This document shows, piece by piece, positions 45,658 to 54,046 of a DNA stretch of 64,000 bases. Origin of the DNA: a bacterium (GTDB taxonomy: Bacteria; UBP14; UBA6098; B30-G16). The position numbers and the translations under genes are program-made. The notes below the pieces were generated by a model. The model was not told the origin of the DNA, searched no databases, and saw only the letters and a list, made by a program, of their open reading frames with translations. Location of the stretch: contig JAUWMV010000002.1 of the NCBI GenBank assembly GCA_030613005.1, positions 62,001-126,000 on the forward strand, given 5' to 3'. Within the stretch, counting starts at the first letter, position 1. The number at the start of each line of letters is the position of its first letter.

Positions 45658-46497
45658 ATGGCAAATAAAATTATCAAAATATCGATCTTATTAATTCTCC
45701 TAATTGTTATAGGTTGTAGTAAGCATGAAAAAGACATTGTTAAAGTTAACGGTAGCAAGTTATCCAGTTCTGAATTCTTAGAGCAAGTACCAGAGGAATT
45801 TCGCAAAAAGATATCTCGTGAACAATGGTACAAAATTGCAAATGATTGGGCAGATGAAGAACTTCTCTCAAATTATGCTATAAAAAAAGGTGCTTTCGAC
45901 AATCCCGACATAAAAAGAAGAATCGAGCAAGCCAAAAAGAACATATTAATCGATTATTTACGACAAGAGATTCTGGCAAAAAAAATTGAGATAAATGATG
46001 AGATTATTTCACAATACTATAATAACAATCAGGGAGAATTTGTTAGAGAACAAACTGAAGTCAGAGCATTGCATATATTAACTACAAGTAAAGAAACAGT
46101 AGATTCGGTGAAGAAATTTCTATCGGACAGTATAGCCTTTTGCCAGATTGCTATAAAATATTCCGATTCATATTCCCCCACAGATAGTTGTGATCTGGGG
46201 TGGTTCACTAAACAGGAACTCTTACCGGAGTTAGTTTCTAAAGTTTTCAATGCAAAACCTAATGATGTCGTTGGACCCTTAAAATCGGTCAGTGGTTATC
46301 ATTTCTTCTATATAATTGACAATCAAGGTGCAGAAACGGTCAAACTGTTACAAGAAGTTAAACAAGAGATAAGGCAACTCCTTTTCACCCAACAATTAAC
46401 ACAGCAATTGACCCGAACTCTCGATTCACTTAGAAATTACTCTGAATTAATAATAGATTCTTCAAGAATAGATTCCTTAATTCCAAATATGAAATGA
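45658..46497 (+). CDS. Parvulin-type peptidyl-prolyl isomerase lipoprotein
   Basis: 279 residues. Lipoprotein signal (ILLIVIGCSKH; Cys20) followed by a SurA-N-like helical region and one rotamase domain: VRALHILTTSKETVDSV, CDLGWFTKQELLPELV, VSGYHFFYIIDNQ. Periplasmic chaperone, likely partner or paralogue of the two-domain protein before it. Its stop overlaps the start of the YhaM-like gene (ATGA), so the two are translationally coupled. Ribosome site TGAGG 7 bases before ATG. Confidence 0.87.
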   Translation: MANKIIKISILLILLIVIGCSKHEKDIVKVNGSKLSSSEFLEQVPEEFRKKISREQWYKIANDWADEELLSNYAIKKGAFDNPDIKRRIEQAKKNILIDYLRQEILAKKIEINDEIISQYYNNNQGEFVREQTEVRALHILTTSKETVDSVKKFLSDSIAFCQIAIKYSDSYSPTDSCDLGWFTKQELLPELVSKVFNAKPNDVVGPLKSVSGYHFFYIIDNQGAETVKLLQEVKQEIRQLLFTQQLTQQLTRTLDSLRNYSELIIDSSRIDSLIPNMK

Positions 46498-47456
46498 GTT
46501 TTAATAAAAACATCGATGTAGGAGAAAAGCTTACAGGACTTTTTGTTATCAGGAATATCGAATTAAAGTCTAAAGATGCTCAATTCTATTTAAAAATGGA
46601 GATTAGTAATTCCTCGGGAAGGATTTATGCTACATATTGGGGTGAAGACTCACAAAAAATATCCAAAGAACTTAGGCGTGGTGTCGTAGTAAAAATTCTC
46701 GGAAGGGGAATTGATGTAAAAGGATCAAGATGGTTACAAATCGATGCAATTCGAGTGGCTAATCAAGATGAAGTTTCAGTTCAAGAATTACTCCCGAAAG
46801 GTCATTATTCTTGTGAGACACTCTGGGAACGATTCTCAAATTATATCGATGAAATCGAGAATCCTAACCTTAAAAACCTTCTAAAACATATATTTGACGA
46901 TGACAAAGAATTTCTTGAAAAATTTATTAATTATCCCGCAGCAAAGTTGTGGCACGGAGCTTATGTTGGTGGACTTATCGAACACACGCTTAGAGTTGCA
47001 AAAATATGCAGTGTAGTTTCTTCTTTTTATCTGAATTGTAGAAAAGATTTGTTATTAACGGGTGCTTTGATTCATGACATCGGTAAAGTAGATGAAATAA
47101 CAACCGATGGATTTTTTGATTATGGAGTGAATGGAAGATTGCTGGGACATATAACTTTAGGAGTTATTAAACTAAAAGAAACAGTTAATGAAATTGAAGA
47201 TTTTGATGAAAAATTACTTACGGAGCTATTACACCTTGTTGTCTCCCATCATGGTGAAGCTGAAAAAGGTTCACCTATACCCCCGAAGACTTTAGAAGCT
47301 ATAATCTTACATCATGCAGACATGCTTGATTCCCAAGCTGAAGGTATTGAACATATAATAGAAAGAGATTTACCTATTAGAGGTGAATTTTCAAATTATA
47401 TAAAAATTTTAGAGAGGTTTATATACTTAGATGGATATCGAAAGAACAGCGAATGA
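46494..47456 (+). CDS. YhaM-like 3'-5' exoribonuclease (OB-fold plus HD domain)
   Basis: 320 residues. An N-terminal OB-fold nucleic-acid-binding domain (KLTGLFVIRNIELKS, GRIYATYWGEDSQ) is followed by an HD metal-dependent phosphohydrolase (GLIEHTLRVAKIC, LTGALIHDIGKVDEI, HLVVSHHGEAEKGSP, LHHADMLDSQAEG). This order is that of YhaM, a 3'-5' exoribonuclease of Firmicutes that also trims DNA. Cytosolic. Coupled to the upstream parvulin gene and overlapping the downstream protease gene by 26 bases. Confidence 0.85.
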   Translation: MSFNKNIDVGEKLTGLFVIRNIELKSKDAQFYLKMEISNSSGRIYATYWGEDSQKISKELRRGVVVKILGRGIDVKGSRWLQIDAIRVANQDEVSVQELLPKGHYSCETLWERFSNYIDEIENPNLKNLLKHIFDDDKEFLEKFINYPAAKLWHGAYVGGLIEHTLRVAKICSVVSSFYLNCRKDLLLTGALIHDIGKVDEITTDGFFDYGVNGRLLGHITLGVIKLKETVNEIEDFDEKLLTELLHLVVSHHGEAEKGSPIPPKTLEAIILHHADMLDSQAEGIEHIIERDLPIRGEFSNYIKILERFIYLDGYRKNSE

Positions 47457-48336
47457 TTTGCCTAAAAGAATAATTTTGCTTCGTCCCGGCAAAAGACCTT
47501 TAGATAATAAAAAAGTAAAAATATCATTAAATATTATACTTTTCGTCGCTACGTTAATCACAACGACTCTTGCAGGTGCAGTTATGGAAAGTATGAAGAA
47601 TATCGGAATAACGTGGTTTCTATCCGGTTTCAAATTTTCTCTTCCGCTATTACTAATCTTGGGTACCCATGAAATTGGACATTATTTCGCGGCAAGAAGG
47701 CATAACATTAGCTCATCCCTACCATATTTCATACCAGCCCCGACTTTAATAGGTACATTTGGGGCATTCATTAAACTTAAGGATAGAATTAAAGACAAGA
47801 ACAGTCTTTTGGATATAGGCGCTTCAGGTCCAATCGCAGGTTTTCTTGTAGCGTTACCAATATTGATTCTGGGTGTCGCAGAATCTAAAATTGTTTTGAT
47901 CGAAAAAGGTGCAATAGGAATTAAATTAGGAAACTCAATAATTCTAAGTTTTATTGTTAATTTCCTTCATGGGGCAATACCTAAAAATCATGATCTAAGC
48001 TTCTCACCAATGGCTTTTGCAGCATGGTTAGGATTATTTGTCACTGCACTTAACCTCTTGCCTGTGGGGCAATTAGATGGTGGTCATATAATTTATTCTC
48101 TTGTTGGCAAAAGCAAGGCAAAAACAATTTCATGGATTGTCTTTGCTTTACTTATTCCATTAGGAATTCTTTGGATTGGATGGTTATTCTGGGCGTTGCT
48201 GCTCTTTTTCATACTTGGCACCAAACATCCACCAGTTTCCTATCCCAGTATTCCACTTAACCGAGAAAGAAGGCTAATTGGAATTATTTGCATTATAATA
48301 TTTATTATTACATTCACTCCCAGACCGTTTTACTAA
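47431..48336 (+). CDS. Site-2 protease family (M50) membrane metalloprotease
   Basis: 301 residues, about seven membrane spans. Zinc-binding HEIGH in LGTHEIGHYFAARRHN and the third ligand in LLPVGQLDGGHI are both visible; IGASGPIAGFLVALP is the family's conserved middle motif. No PDZ domain, so it resembles the EGY/small M50 group more than RseP. Site-2 proteases cleave membrane-embedded anti-sigma factors and similar substrates; the target here is unknown. ATG 47431 lies inside the end of the YhaM-like gene; its own ribosome site is poor, suggesting coupled translation. Confidence 0.9.
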   Translation: MDIERTANDLPKRIILLRPGKRPLDNKKVKISLNIILFVATLITTTLAGAVMESMKNIGITWFLSGFKFSLPLLLILGTHEIGHYFAARRHNISSSLPYFIPAPTLIGTFGAFIKLKDRIKDKNSLLDIGASGPIAGFLVALPILILGVAESKIVLIEKGAIGIKLGNSIILSFIVNFLHGAIPKNHDLSFSPMAFAAWLGLFVTALNLLPVGQLDGGHIIYSLVGKSKAKTISWIVFALLIPLGILWIGWLFWALLLFFILGTKHPPVSYPSIPLNRERRLIGIICIIIFIITFTPRPFY

Positions 48337-48433
48337 TTTTGAGAGTGTAAATTAATGTTTAATTGTGGTACTTTGCAAGTAAGCAAGCTATCGATATTGT
48401 GCGAATAAAGTCATTACATATCTTTTAGAACTG

Positions 48434-49228
48434 ATGAACAGATGCAAGAATAAAAAATATTTCAGAGATTTCCCATCTGAATTGAAAGAGTTTATTAGAA
48501 GTTTCCATTGTGAACATGTCAATACATTTCTACCAACATCAAACATAATACGATTAATCAGTTTCGATAGACCAAATCTGTTTTTAAAATTCAATTCGTG
48601 CAATTATGAAATGCCTTTGAAAGCCGAAATGCAAAGATTAGAATGGATTAGTAATAAACTAAATGTACCAAGAGTACTATATTATGAAAATTTTAATGGA
48701 ACCGAATTCTTTCTTGTATCTGAAATTGAAGGTACAGATGCATCAAAATTCACTTCAGAAGGAATATTGCCTGAAATTGTAAGTAAATGTGCAAAAGGTT
48801 TAAGATTAATTCATGAGATAGATATTTCAAATTGCAGATTCGATAATTGTCTTGTTAGTAAGATCGCACAAGCAAAACGTCGTATGAAAGAGGGTCTTGT
48901 GGATGAAAGCGATTTTAACGATCCTCAAAAAACTGCGCGAGGACTTTTCGAGGAACTTCAAAGAACAATGCCGGACAATGAGGATCTTGTATTTACACAT
49001 GGAGATTATTGTTTACCAAACATAATAATTAATAATGACGAAATAGGATTTGTCGATTGGTCCCGTGCAGGAATAGCCGACAGATATCAAGATCTTGCGC
49101 TTGTTTATAGGAGTCTAAAATACAACTATGGCGAAAAATGGCATGATTTGTTCTTTAATGAATACGGAATTGAGAATCCCGATATGAAGAAGATCTATTA
49201 TTATTGTCTTATGGATGAATTTTTCTAA
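48434..49228 (+). CDS. APH(3')-type aminoglycoside phosphotransferase homologue
   Basis: 264 residues, the same length as Tn5 NptII and co-linear with it to the last residues. The nucleotide-binding Lys is in LFLKF (K52); the catalytic loop is THGDYCLPN (D191, N196); the metal residue is in GFVDWSRAGIADRYQD (D208). ERAR-like and MKEGLVDESDF segments also align, and the C-terminus ends in LMDEFF as NptII ends in LLDEFF. The family phosphorylates the 3'-hydroxyl of kanamycin-type aminoglycosides. All catalytic residues are intact, so an active kinase is expected; actual drug substrate is not shown. Weak ribosome site, no mobile element nearby, base composition like its surroundings. Confidence 0.88.
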   Translation: MNRCKNKKYFRDFPSELKEFIRSFHCEHVNTFLPTSNIIRLISFDRPNLFLKFNSCNYEMPLKAEMQRLEWISNKLNVPRVLYYENFNGTEFFLVSEIEGTDASKFTSEGILPEIVSKCAKGLRLIHEIDISNCRFDNCLVSKIAQAKRRMKEGLVDESDFNDPQKTARGLFEELQRTMPDNEDLVFTHGDYCLPNIIINNDEIGFVDWSRAGIADRYQDLALVYRSLKYNYGEKWHDLFFNEYGIENPDMKKIYYYCLMDEFF

Positions 49229-49371
49229 AAATAATATTTCAATAGAGAAACTAATTACCCAATAACTGAAATTGTAAATGCTCTCGATCCAGCAATTCAT
49301 AAAATAATGCAAAAGTAAGAGAACAAAGATAAACACTCTAAGAGTTTATTTATTGTAAATCAAGTTCACAA

Positions 49372-49821
49372 ATGAAATCAATATCTAAAAAGCAACAAAA
49401 GGACAATATTGCTCGTAACAAAGCAATGCTTGCAACAACATTATACTTTTCACCGGCAATGATTTGTGGTTTGATTCTGATTGTTCTGGGCATTTTGAAG
49501 GTTTTTACAATGAATGATTATCATTGGTTTTTAAGCATAATATTTGCTCTCGGCGGAACGATAGGATTTGTATCAATGACACTTTATCTAATCCCTAAAC
49601 GAAAAATTTCGGTAAAGGAAGAACGTAACAAATTGCGTCTAATCTCGTTATTATTCGGTGGTCTTCTTGTTTTTGGTGGTTTATATTTGATTATTACATG
49701 CATTCTATGTTCTCCAGTCAATTTACGGAGAATTCTGATTGTTATTCCTTTCATATCGTTAGGAGTAGCGTTGTTAATTGACGGAATAACCGGTAAAACA
49801 CAACGAATGTTTTTTAAATAA
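49372..49821 (+). CDS. Four-span membrane protein of unknown function
   Basis: 149 residues with a lysine-rich N-terminus and four hydrophobic spans (about residues 26-44, 52-76, 92-113 and 119-140). No motif recognised and no catalytic residues evident. Weak ribosome site. It is followed 70 bases later by a lipoprotein gene. Real gene by codon and hydrophobicity pattern, family unknown. Confidence 0.65.
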   Translation: MKSISKKQQKDNIARNKAMLATTLYFSPAMICGLILIVLGILKVFTMNDYHWFLSIIFALGGTIGFVSMTLYLIPKRKISVKEERNKLRLISLLFGGLLVFGGLYLIITCILCSPVNLRRILIVIPFISLGVALLIDGITGKTQRMFFK

Positions 49822-49891
49822 TGAAATTTCTATTTATTCATCAGAATAGAGTTATATTGTTAATAAATTAATTACATGAGGAGGTTTTCAA

Positions 49892-50518
49892 ATGAAAGCC
49901 AGAATTATATTCATTTTTCCACTTCTAAGCTCACTTGTCATTGGTTGTGCTCCAAAAGTTATGGTTCCACCAAAAATATCCTTAAAAAAATATGAGATAA
50001 TTGGATTAATTGACATATCAACAAATACTGAAGGCAATCTTGGAGACTATATCACTCAAATTTTCATGGAGTCAATAACAGAGGATCAACCGGAAATAAA
50101 AATTATTGAATTAGGAACAGAAGAGGATGTTCTAAAAGAAATTGGCAGCAATAAACTTACACCAGGAACAATTGCAGCAATAGGCAACAAGTACAATCTT
50201 AATAGTTTATTCATAGGTTATTTGCAAATTGACAATGTTAAACCGGAAATTAATGTAGATTATTCTCTCACTTCTGGGAGAATACGTGCAAAAGTAGATG
50301 CAACTTTTTATGTTAAATTATACGAAACAAAAACGGGTGCTACTATTTGGACTGAATCGGCAAAGGATGATAGAACTGTTGCGGATATAAATATGGTTTC
50401 TGGTGGGTGGTTCCAGTTTGATGCTCGAGATCCTGAAAAAGCTTATGGCGAATTGACAAAAGAGCTCGTTGAATCTGTAACAGAGGATTTTAGAATTAGT
50501 TGGGAGATAAAGAAATAA
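49892..50518 (+). CDS. CsgG/LpoB-like lipoprotein
   Basis: 208 residues. Lipoprotein signal (LSSLVIGCAPK; Cys19). The mature protein has the alternating pattern of CsgG/LpoB-type periplasmic domains: IGLIDISTNTEGNLGDYIT, a helix (IFMESITED), the regulator-like IAAIGNKYNLNSLFIGYLQI, and VDATFYVKLYETKTGATIWTES with a final helix (GELTKELVESVTEDF). Such lipoproteins form secretion pores or activate envelope enzymes; which applies here cannot be told. GAGGAGG lies 8 bases before the ATG. Confidence 0.7.
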   Translation: MKARIIFIFPLLSSLVIGCAPKVMVPPKISLKKYEIIGLIDISTNTEGNLGDYITQIFMESITEDQPEIKIIELGTEEDVLKEIGSNKLTPGTIAAIGNKYNLNSLFIGYLQIDNVKPEINVDYSLTSGRIRAKVDATFYVKLYETKTGATIWTESAKDDRTVADINMVSGGWFQFDARDPEKAYGELTKELVESVTEDFRISWEIKK

Positions 50519-50551
50519 CTTAAATTAATCGAAATTCTATGAAATCACATT

Positions 50552-51679
50552 TCAACTATGAGATTTCTTTTTGTATGATGCTTGTTTATTTTTTAATATT
50601 TTCTCATAAAATGCCATAGTTGCCTTAACAAAGGTCTCAAGTGAATATTTCATTATTGCCTTTGTACGGTTATGCTTACCGGCTCTTGCTCGAAAGGAAG
50701 GATTCAAATACATAAATCTCATTGCTTCAAGAAGACAATGTGAATCATTAGGTCGAACGATTATACCCCCTTCTTCATCTAAAACATCTGGAATTTGTCC
50801 CACTTCAGAAGCGATAACCGCTATCCCCGAAGCCATATATTCAATAAGTGTTCTACTAACAGCCTCAGAACCAATAGATGTAACTAAACCGCAATCTGCA
50901 ATGGTATAGTAACTCTGAAGATTATTTAGCATCTCATTTTCAATTACAAATTTTTTAAGGAATTGTTTAGGGATCAAACTTTGAATATATTCTTTATCGT
51001 ATTCCATATCATAACCAATCATAATAAATTTTACTTGCGGAGTTACATTTTGCAAAAAATCGACAGCAGCGGAAATGAAAATATTGTGAGCTTTAACAGG
51101 TGAAAATCTAGCCACATGCAAAAATACAAAATCCTCATCGTTAATACTTAACTTATTTTTCAAGTCGGAATCTTGCGAATCGATTTGTGGAATTTTAATA
51201 CCGATTGGGATGAATTCAATAACAAGTTTATCATAGATTGCTCGATATCTCTTGAAATGCTTTGAGGAAGTAACAATTACACCGTCGATATATTTTCGAT
51301 GAAATTGCTTTGAAAAGATTATTTTTCTAAGTGGTCTTATATCACCTCTAGTGCGTATAAATGGAATATTTAAATTCTTTGCTGCAATTGCAGCCGGAAT
51401 CTCGCTCTCTCCTCTGTGCCCGTTAATCAGATGTATATTATTCGATTTAATTACTCTTTTAAGAGCTACTATATTGGTGAAGAAATTTAACTCAGAAGAA
51501 AAGTTTACGTTTTCAATCGTCTCTAAACCATAATTTCTGGACTTCTTGATAACTGGTGTTCCAGGATTACCCATTAGATAAACGTTTATTCCATTGTCTT
51601 TTAATGCCTTGGATAATGTTAAAGCGTAATATGCACAGGCATTAAACCATCGTACATCGATTATTTGTAAGACATTCAT
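50552..51679 (-). CDS. GT4-family glycosyltransferase
   Basis: 375 residues, GT-B fold. N-terminal WFNACAYYALTLSKALKDNG, a nucleotide-sugar site region LHVARFSPVKAHNIFISAA, and the EX7E motif in SEAVSRTLIEYMASG followed by EVGQIPDVL. Probably adds a sugar to an envelope glycan, LPS core or O-chain. Third gene of a three-glycosyltransferase operon read leftward; 8 bases after its neighbour. Donor and acceptor unknown. Confidence 0.88.
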   Translation of the reverse strand: MNVLQIIDVRWFNACAYYALTLSKALKDNGINVYLMGNPGTPVIKKSRNYGLETIENVNFSSELNFFTNIVALKRVIKSNNIHLINGHRGESEIPAAIAAKNLNIPFIRTRGDIRPLRKIIFSKQFHRKYIDGVIVTSSKHFKRYRAIYDKLVIEFIPIGIKIPQIDSQDSDLKNKLSINDEDFVFLHVARFSPVKAHNIFISAAVDFLQNVTPQVKFIMIGYDMEYDKEYIQSLIPKQFLKKFVIENEMLNNLQSYYTIADCGLVTSIGSEAVSRTLIEYMASGIAVIASEVGQIPDVLDEEGGIIVRPNDSHCLLEAMRFMYLNPSFRARAGKHNRTKAIMKYSLETFVKATMAFYEKILKNKQASYKKKSHS

Positions 51680-51687
51680 CTTTTTCT

Positions 51688-52836
51688 TTATTGTTTTTTT
51701 TCCCTGTTCTCTATCATATTAATAAAATACTCTTCCACTCTATCTATCATAACATCGAAGGAAAAATACTGCTCAACTCTCTTTCTGCCTTCATTCCCCA
51801 TTCTGTTTCTAAGTTCTTGGTCGTGAATAAGGAATTCGATTTTCTCTTCTAGTTCCTTTGGGTCTTTATCATTCACCAGAAATGCCGTTTCATTTTCTTT
51901 CACTGCTTCGACTATTCCACCAGCTCGAGATGCGACAATAGGTCTTTTGAGAGCCATTGCTTCAATAAGCACTTGCCCAAAAGGCTCAATAACAGATGGC
52001 AGTATAAATAAATCATAACCTGCAATGTGTTTATTAATTTCACTCCTATCATCATAATATCCTGCAAAAAAAACTTTATTTCCTATACCCAAATTTAATG
52101 CTAATTGTTTTAGAACAGGTTGGTATGCTCCTTCACCAATCATCACTAATCTAATCTTCGGGTAATTTTGGCTGATTTTTGCAATCGCCTGAATAAGGTA
52201 TTGATGACCCTTTTGAATCTCTAATCTTGAGGCTGTTCCGCAAATAAAACTCTCATCCGGCAAATTGTATTCATTGATTAGAAACGCATGACATTCCTTA
52301 TATTCTTGTGTGTAGTTATCAAGATTTACCCCAACGGGAATAACTGTTACCTTTTTATTTAACCATTTGTATTCTTCCAATTGAGCCTTTAATGATTTTG
52401 AGGGTGCAATAATTCCATCTACTAATTTATCGTAAGTCCATCGAAATTTGATATTATTTTTTAGCTGCACCATACCCTTTCGTGAAATAACTTTTATATT
52501 TTTGTTCGCCATTCTTGCAGCTATTCCACCTAATCTTAGATCTTTATTATGGCACACACATAAAAGCTCTATACTCTCCTTTTTAAGAATATTCCTCAGT
52601 TTCACTATCCGGATAGGATCGAAATCTGGGCCAATACTGATTCTATACGTTTTGATGCCTGCCATTTCAGCTCTCTTAATAAACTTACTTCCAGGTCTGC
52701 CAATTATTATAGAATGATGACCTCTCTTTTTCAGTCCAGAAGCACAGTTAACCATCCAATTTTCCAATCCACCCCAACCTGTGAGTTCAACAGCATTTAT
52801 AAAGGCAAACCTATGTTGTTTTGTATTCTTTTCCAT
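51688..52836 (-). CDS. GT4-family glycosyltransferase
   Basis: 382 residues, GT-B fold. N-terminal TGWGGLENWMVNCASGLKKR, middle ASRLEIQKGHQYLIQAIAKI, and the EX7E motif in VIEPFGQVLIEAMALKRP with SRAGGIVEAV. Paralogous to the next gene leftward, so the pair may build a short repeated or core oligosaccharide. Start ATG 52836 follows TTGAGATATA; 15 bases after the GT9 gene. Confidence 0.88.
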   Translation of the reverse strand: MEKNTKQHRFAFINAVELTGWGGLENWMVNCASGLKKRGHHSIIIGRPGSKFIKRAEMAGIKTYRISIGPDFDPIRIVKLRNILKKESIELLCVCHNKDLRLGGIAARMANKNIKVISRKGMVQLKNNIKFRWTYDKLVDGIIAPSKSLKAQLEEYKWLNKKVTVIPVGVNLDNYTQEYKECHAFLINEYNLPDESFICGTASRLEIQKGHQYLIQAIAKISQNYPKIRLVMIGEGAYQPVLKQLALNLGIGNKVFFAGYYDDRSEINKHIAGYDLFILPSVIEPFGQVLIEAMALKRPIVASRAGGIVEAVKENETAFLVNDKDPKELEEKIEFLIHDQELRNRMGNEGRKRVEQYFSFDVMIDRVEEYFINMIENREKKQ

Positions 52837-52851
52837 TATATCTCAATTTCG

Positions 52852-53895
52852 TTATATAATTCCTAGAATATATTCAGTCAATTCATCCACAGTTGGAGGT
52901 GGATAAAAAGCCTTTTGCCCAGACGGATTAAAACGTCCAACATTATCAACCATGAATATCGCAACAGTCGGAACATTCACAGCTGAGGCAAGGTGAAGCA
53001 ATCCTGTATCGTTAGATACAAAAAGTCTGCATTTGCTAATCAACGAGCCAACATTACCTATCGATGAAAGCTTAACTGGTCGAATATTCTTCGACTTAAT
53101 TGTTATTCTCTCGAAATCATCCATTTCTTCAGGACCATAAAAAATTAGTATATTACTTTTGGTCGATATTCTTTCGGCAACCTTAATTAACTTACTTATT
53201 CCCCATTGCTTTTCCCCTCTGGCTCCGAGATTGACCCCCACGATAGGCTTTTTGTTGTTTATAAAAGAGTATTCCTCTAACTGATTTTCAGCCCAGTTTA
53301 GCTCATCCATTGTTGGATTAAACATTAAATTTGGGAGCTTATTCAATCTTACAATTGGAGATAGAATATGTGCAAGTATACCTGCTTCATACTGGATATT
53401 TGGATCTATATCAACCTCATAGTTTAAAAAAGCTAAACTATTTTTCCTTTTATATCCCAACCGAATACTTGCACCGCTCAAGTAAGTAAACATTATGCCA
53501 TTTAGCGAGACAACATCCTTTGACGAAAGATCTATGGCTAAATCGTATTCAATTTTTCTAATTTTTTTAATATATTGAAGTAACTTTAAAGGATTTTTTA
53601 AAAAGCTCCTTTTATCAAAGCTAATAATATTGTCAAGAAAACCCAAATTCTCCCAAAGACGAGAAAATTTTTTTGATATTAATCCATCGATTCTTGCATG
53701 TTTAAATTCACTCCTTAAAACTTTCAATGCAGGAGTTGTTAATAACATATTTCCTATTCGTTCATCCTGACGAACAACTAAAATTTTATTAATTCTCTCA
53801 CTGTTTAATGTCTTCGGTTTGCTTCTAATAAATAAACGAATAATAGCAATTAAAAACTTTTTCCCGAAACTTTCAATTTGCTTTCTCAAATTCAT
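52852..53895 (-). CDS. GT9-family heptosyltransferase
   Basis: 347 residues. ADP-heptose:LPS heptosyltransferase family: NKILVVRQDERIGNMLLTTPAL, VGVNLGARGEKQWGISKL and FVSNDTGLLHLASAVNVPTVAIF. A basic N-terminus (ESFGKKFLIAIIRLFIRSKPK) suggests membrane association. First gene of the three-gene operon, consistent with an LPS-type outer membrane. Confidence 0.9.
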   Translation of the reverse strand: MNLRKQIESFGKKFLIAIIRLFIRSKPKTLNSERINKILVVRQDERIGNMLLTTPALKVLRSEFKHARIDGLISKKFSRLWENLGFLDNIISFDKRSFLKNPLKLLQYIKKIRKIEYDLAIDLSSKDVVSLNGIMFTYLSGASIRLGYKRKNSLAFLNYEVDIDPNIQYEAGILAHILSPIVRLNKLPNLMFNPTMDELNWAENQLEEYSFINNKKPIVGVNLGARGEKQWGISKLIKVAERISTKSNILIFYGPEEMDDFERITIKSKNIRPVKLSSIGNVGSLISKCRLFVSNDTGLLHLASAVNVPTVAIFMVDNVGRFNPSGQKAFYPPPTVDELTEYILGII

Positions 53896-54046
53896 TTCAT
53901 TACATGATTTTCAATTGCTTCACATAAATTTGTGAACCAATAAATTAGGAAAAAAAAATTAGGCAATGTATATCTTTTAAATCGACTTCTTGCTATTTAA
54001 TTATATCATTATATTATATTGTAACGTGTTTAAAAAGGAGGGAAAA

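Noticed and set aside
49235-49318. 27-codon open frame after the APH gene, with protein-like text ending AIHKIMQK
   Set aside because: It has no start codon or ribosome site and sits between two stops; at this length in AT-rich DNA it is easily chance. It could be a gene remnant but nothing supports that.
53990-54046. Upstream extension of the C10 peptidase
   Set aside because: The ribosome site AAAAAGGAGGG lies within it and the signal peptide starts at 54047.
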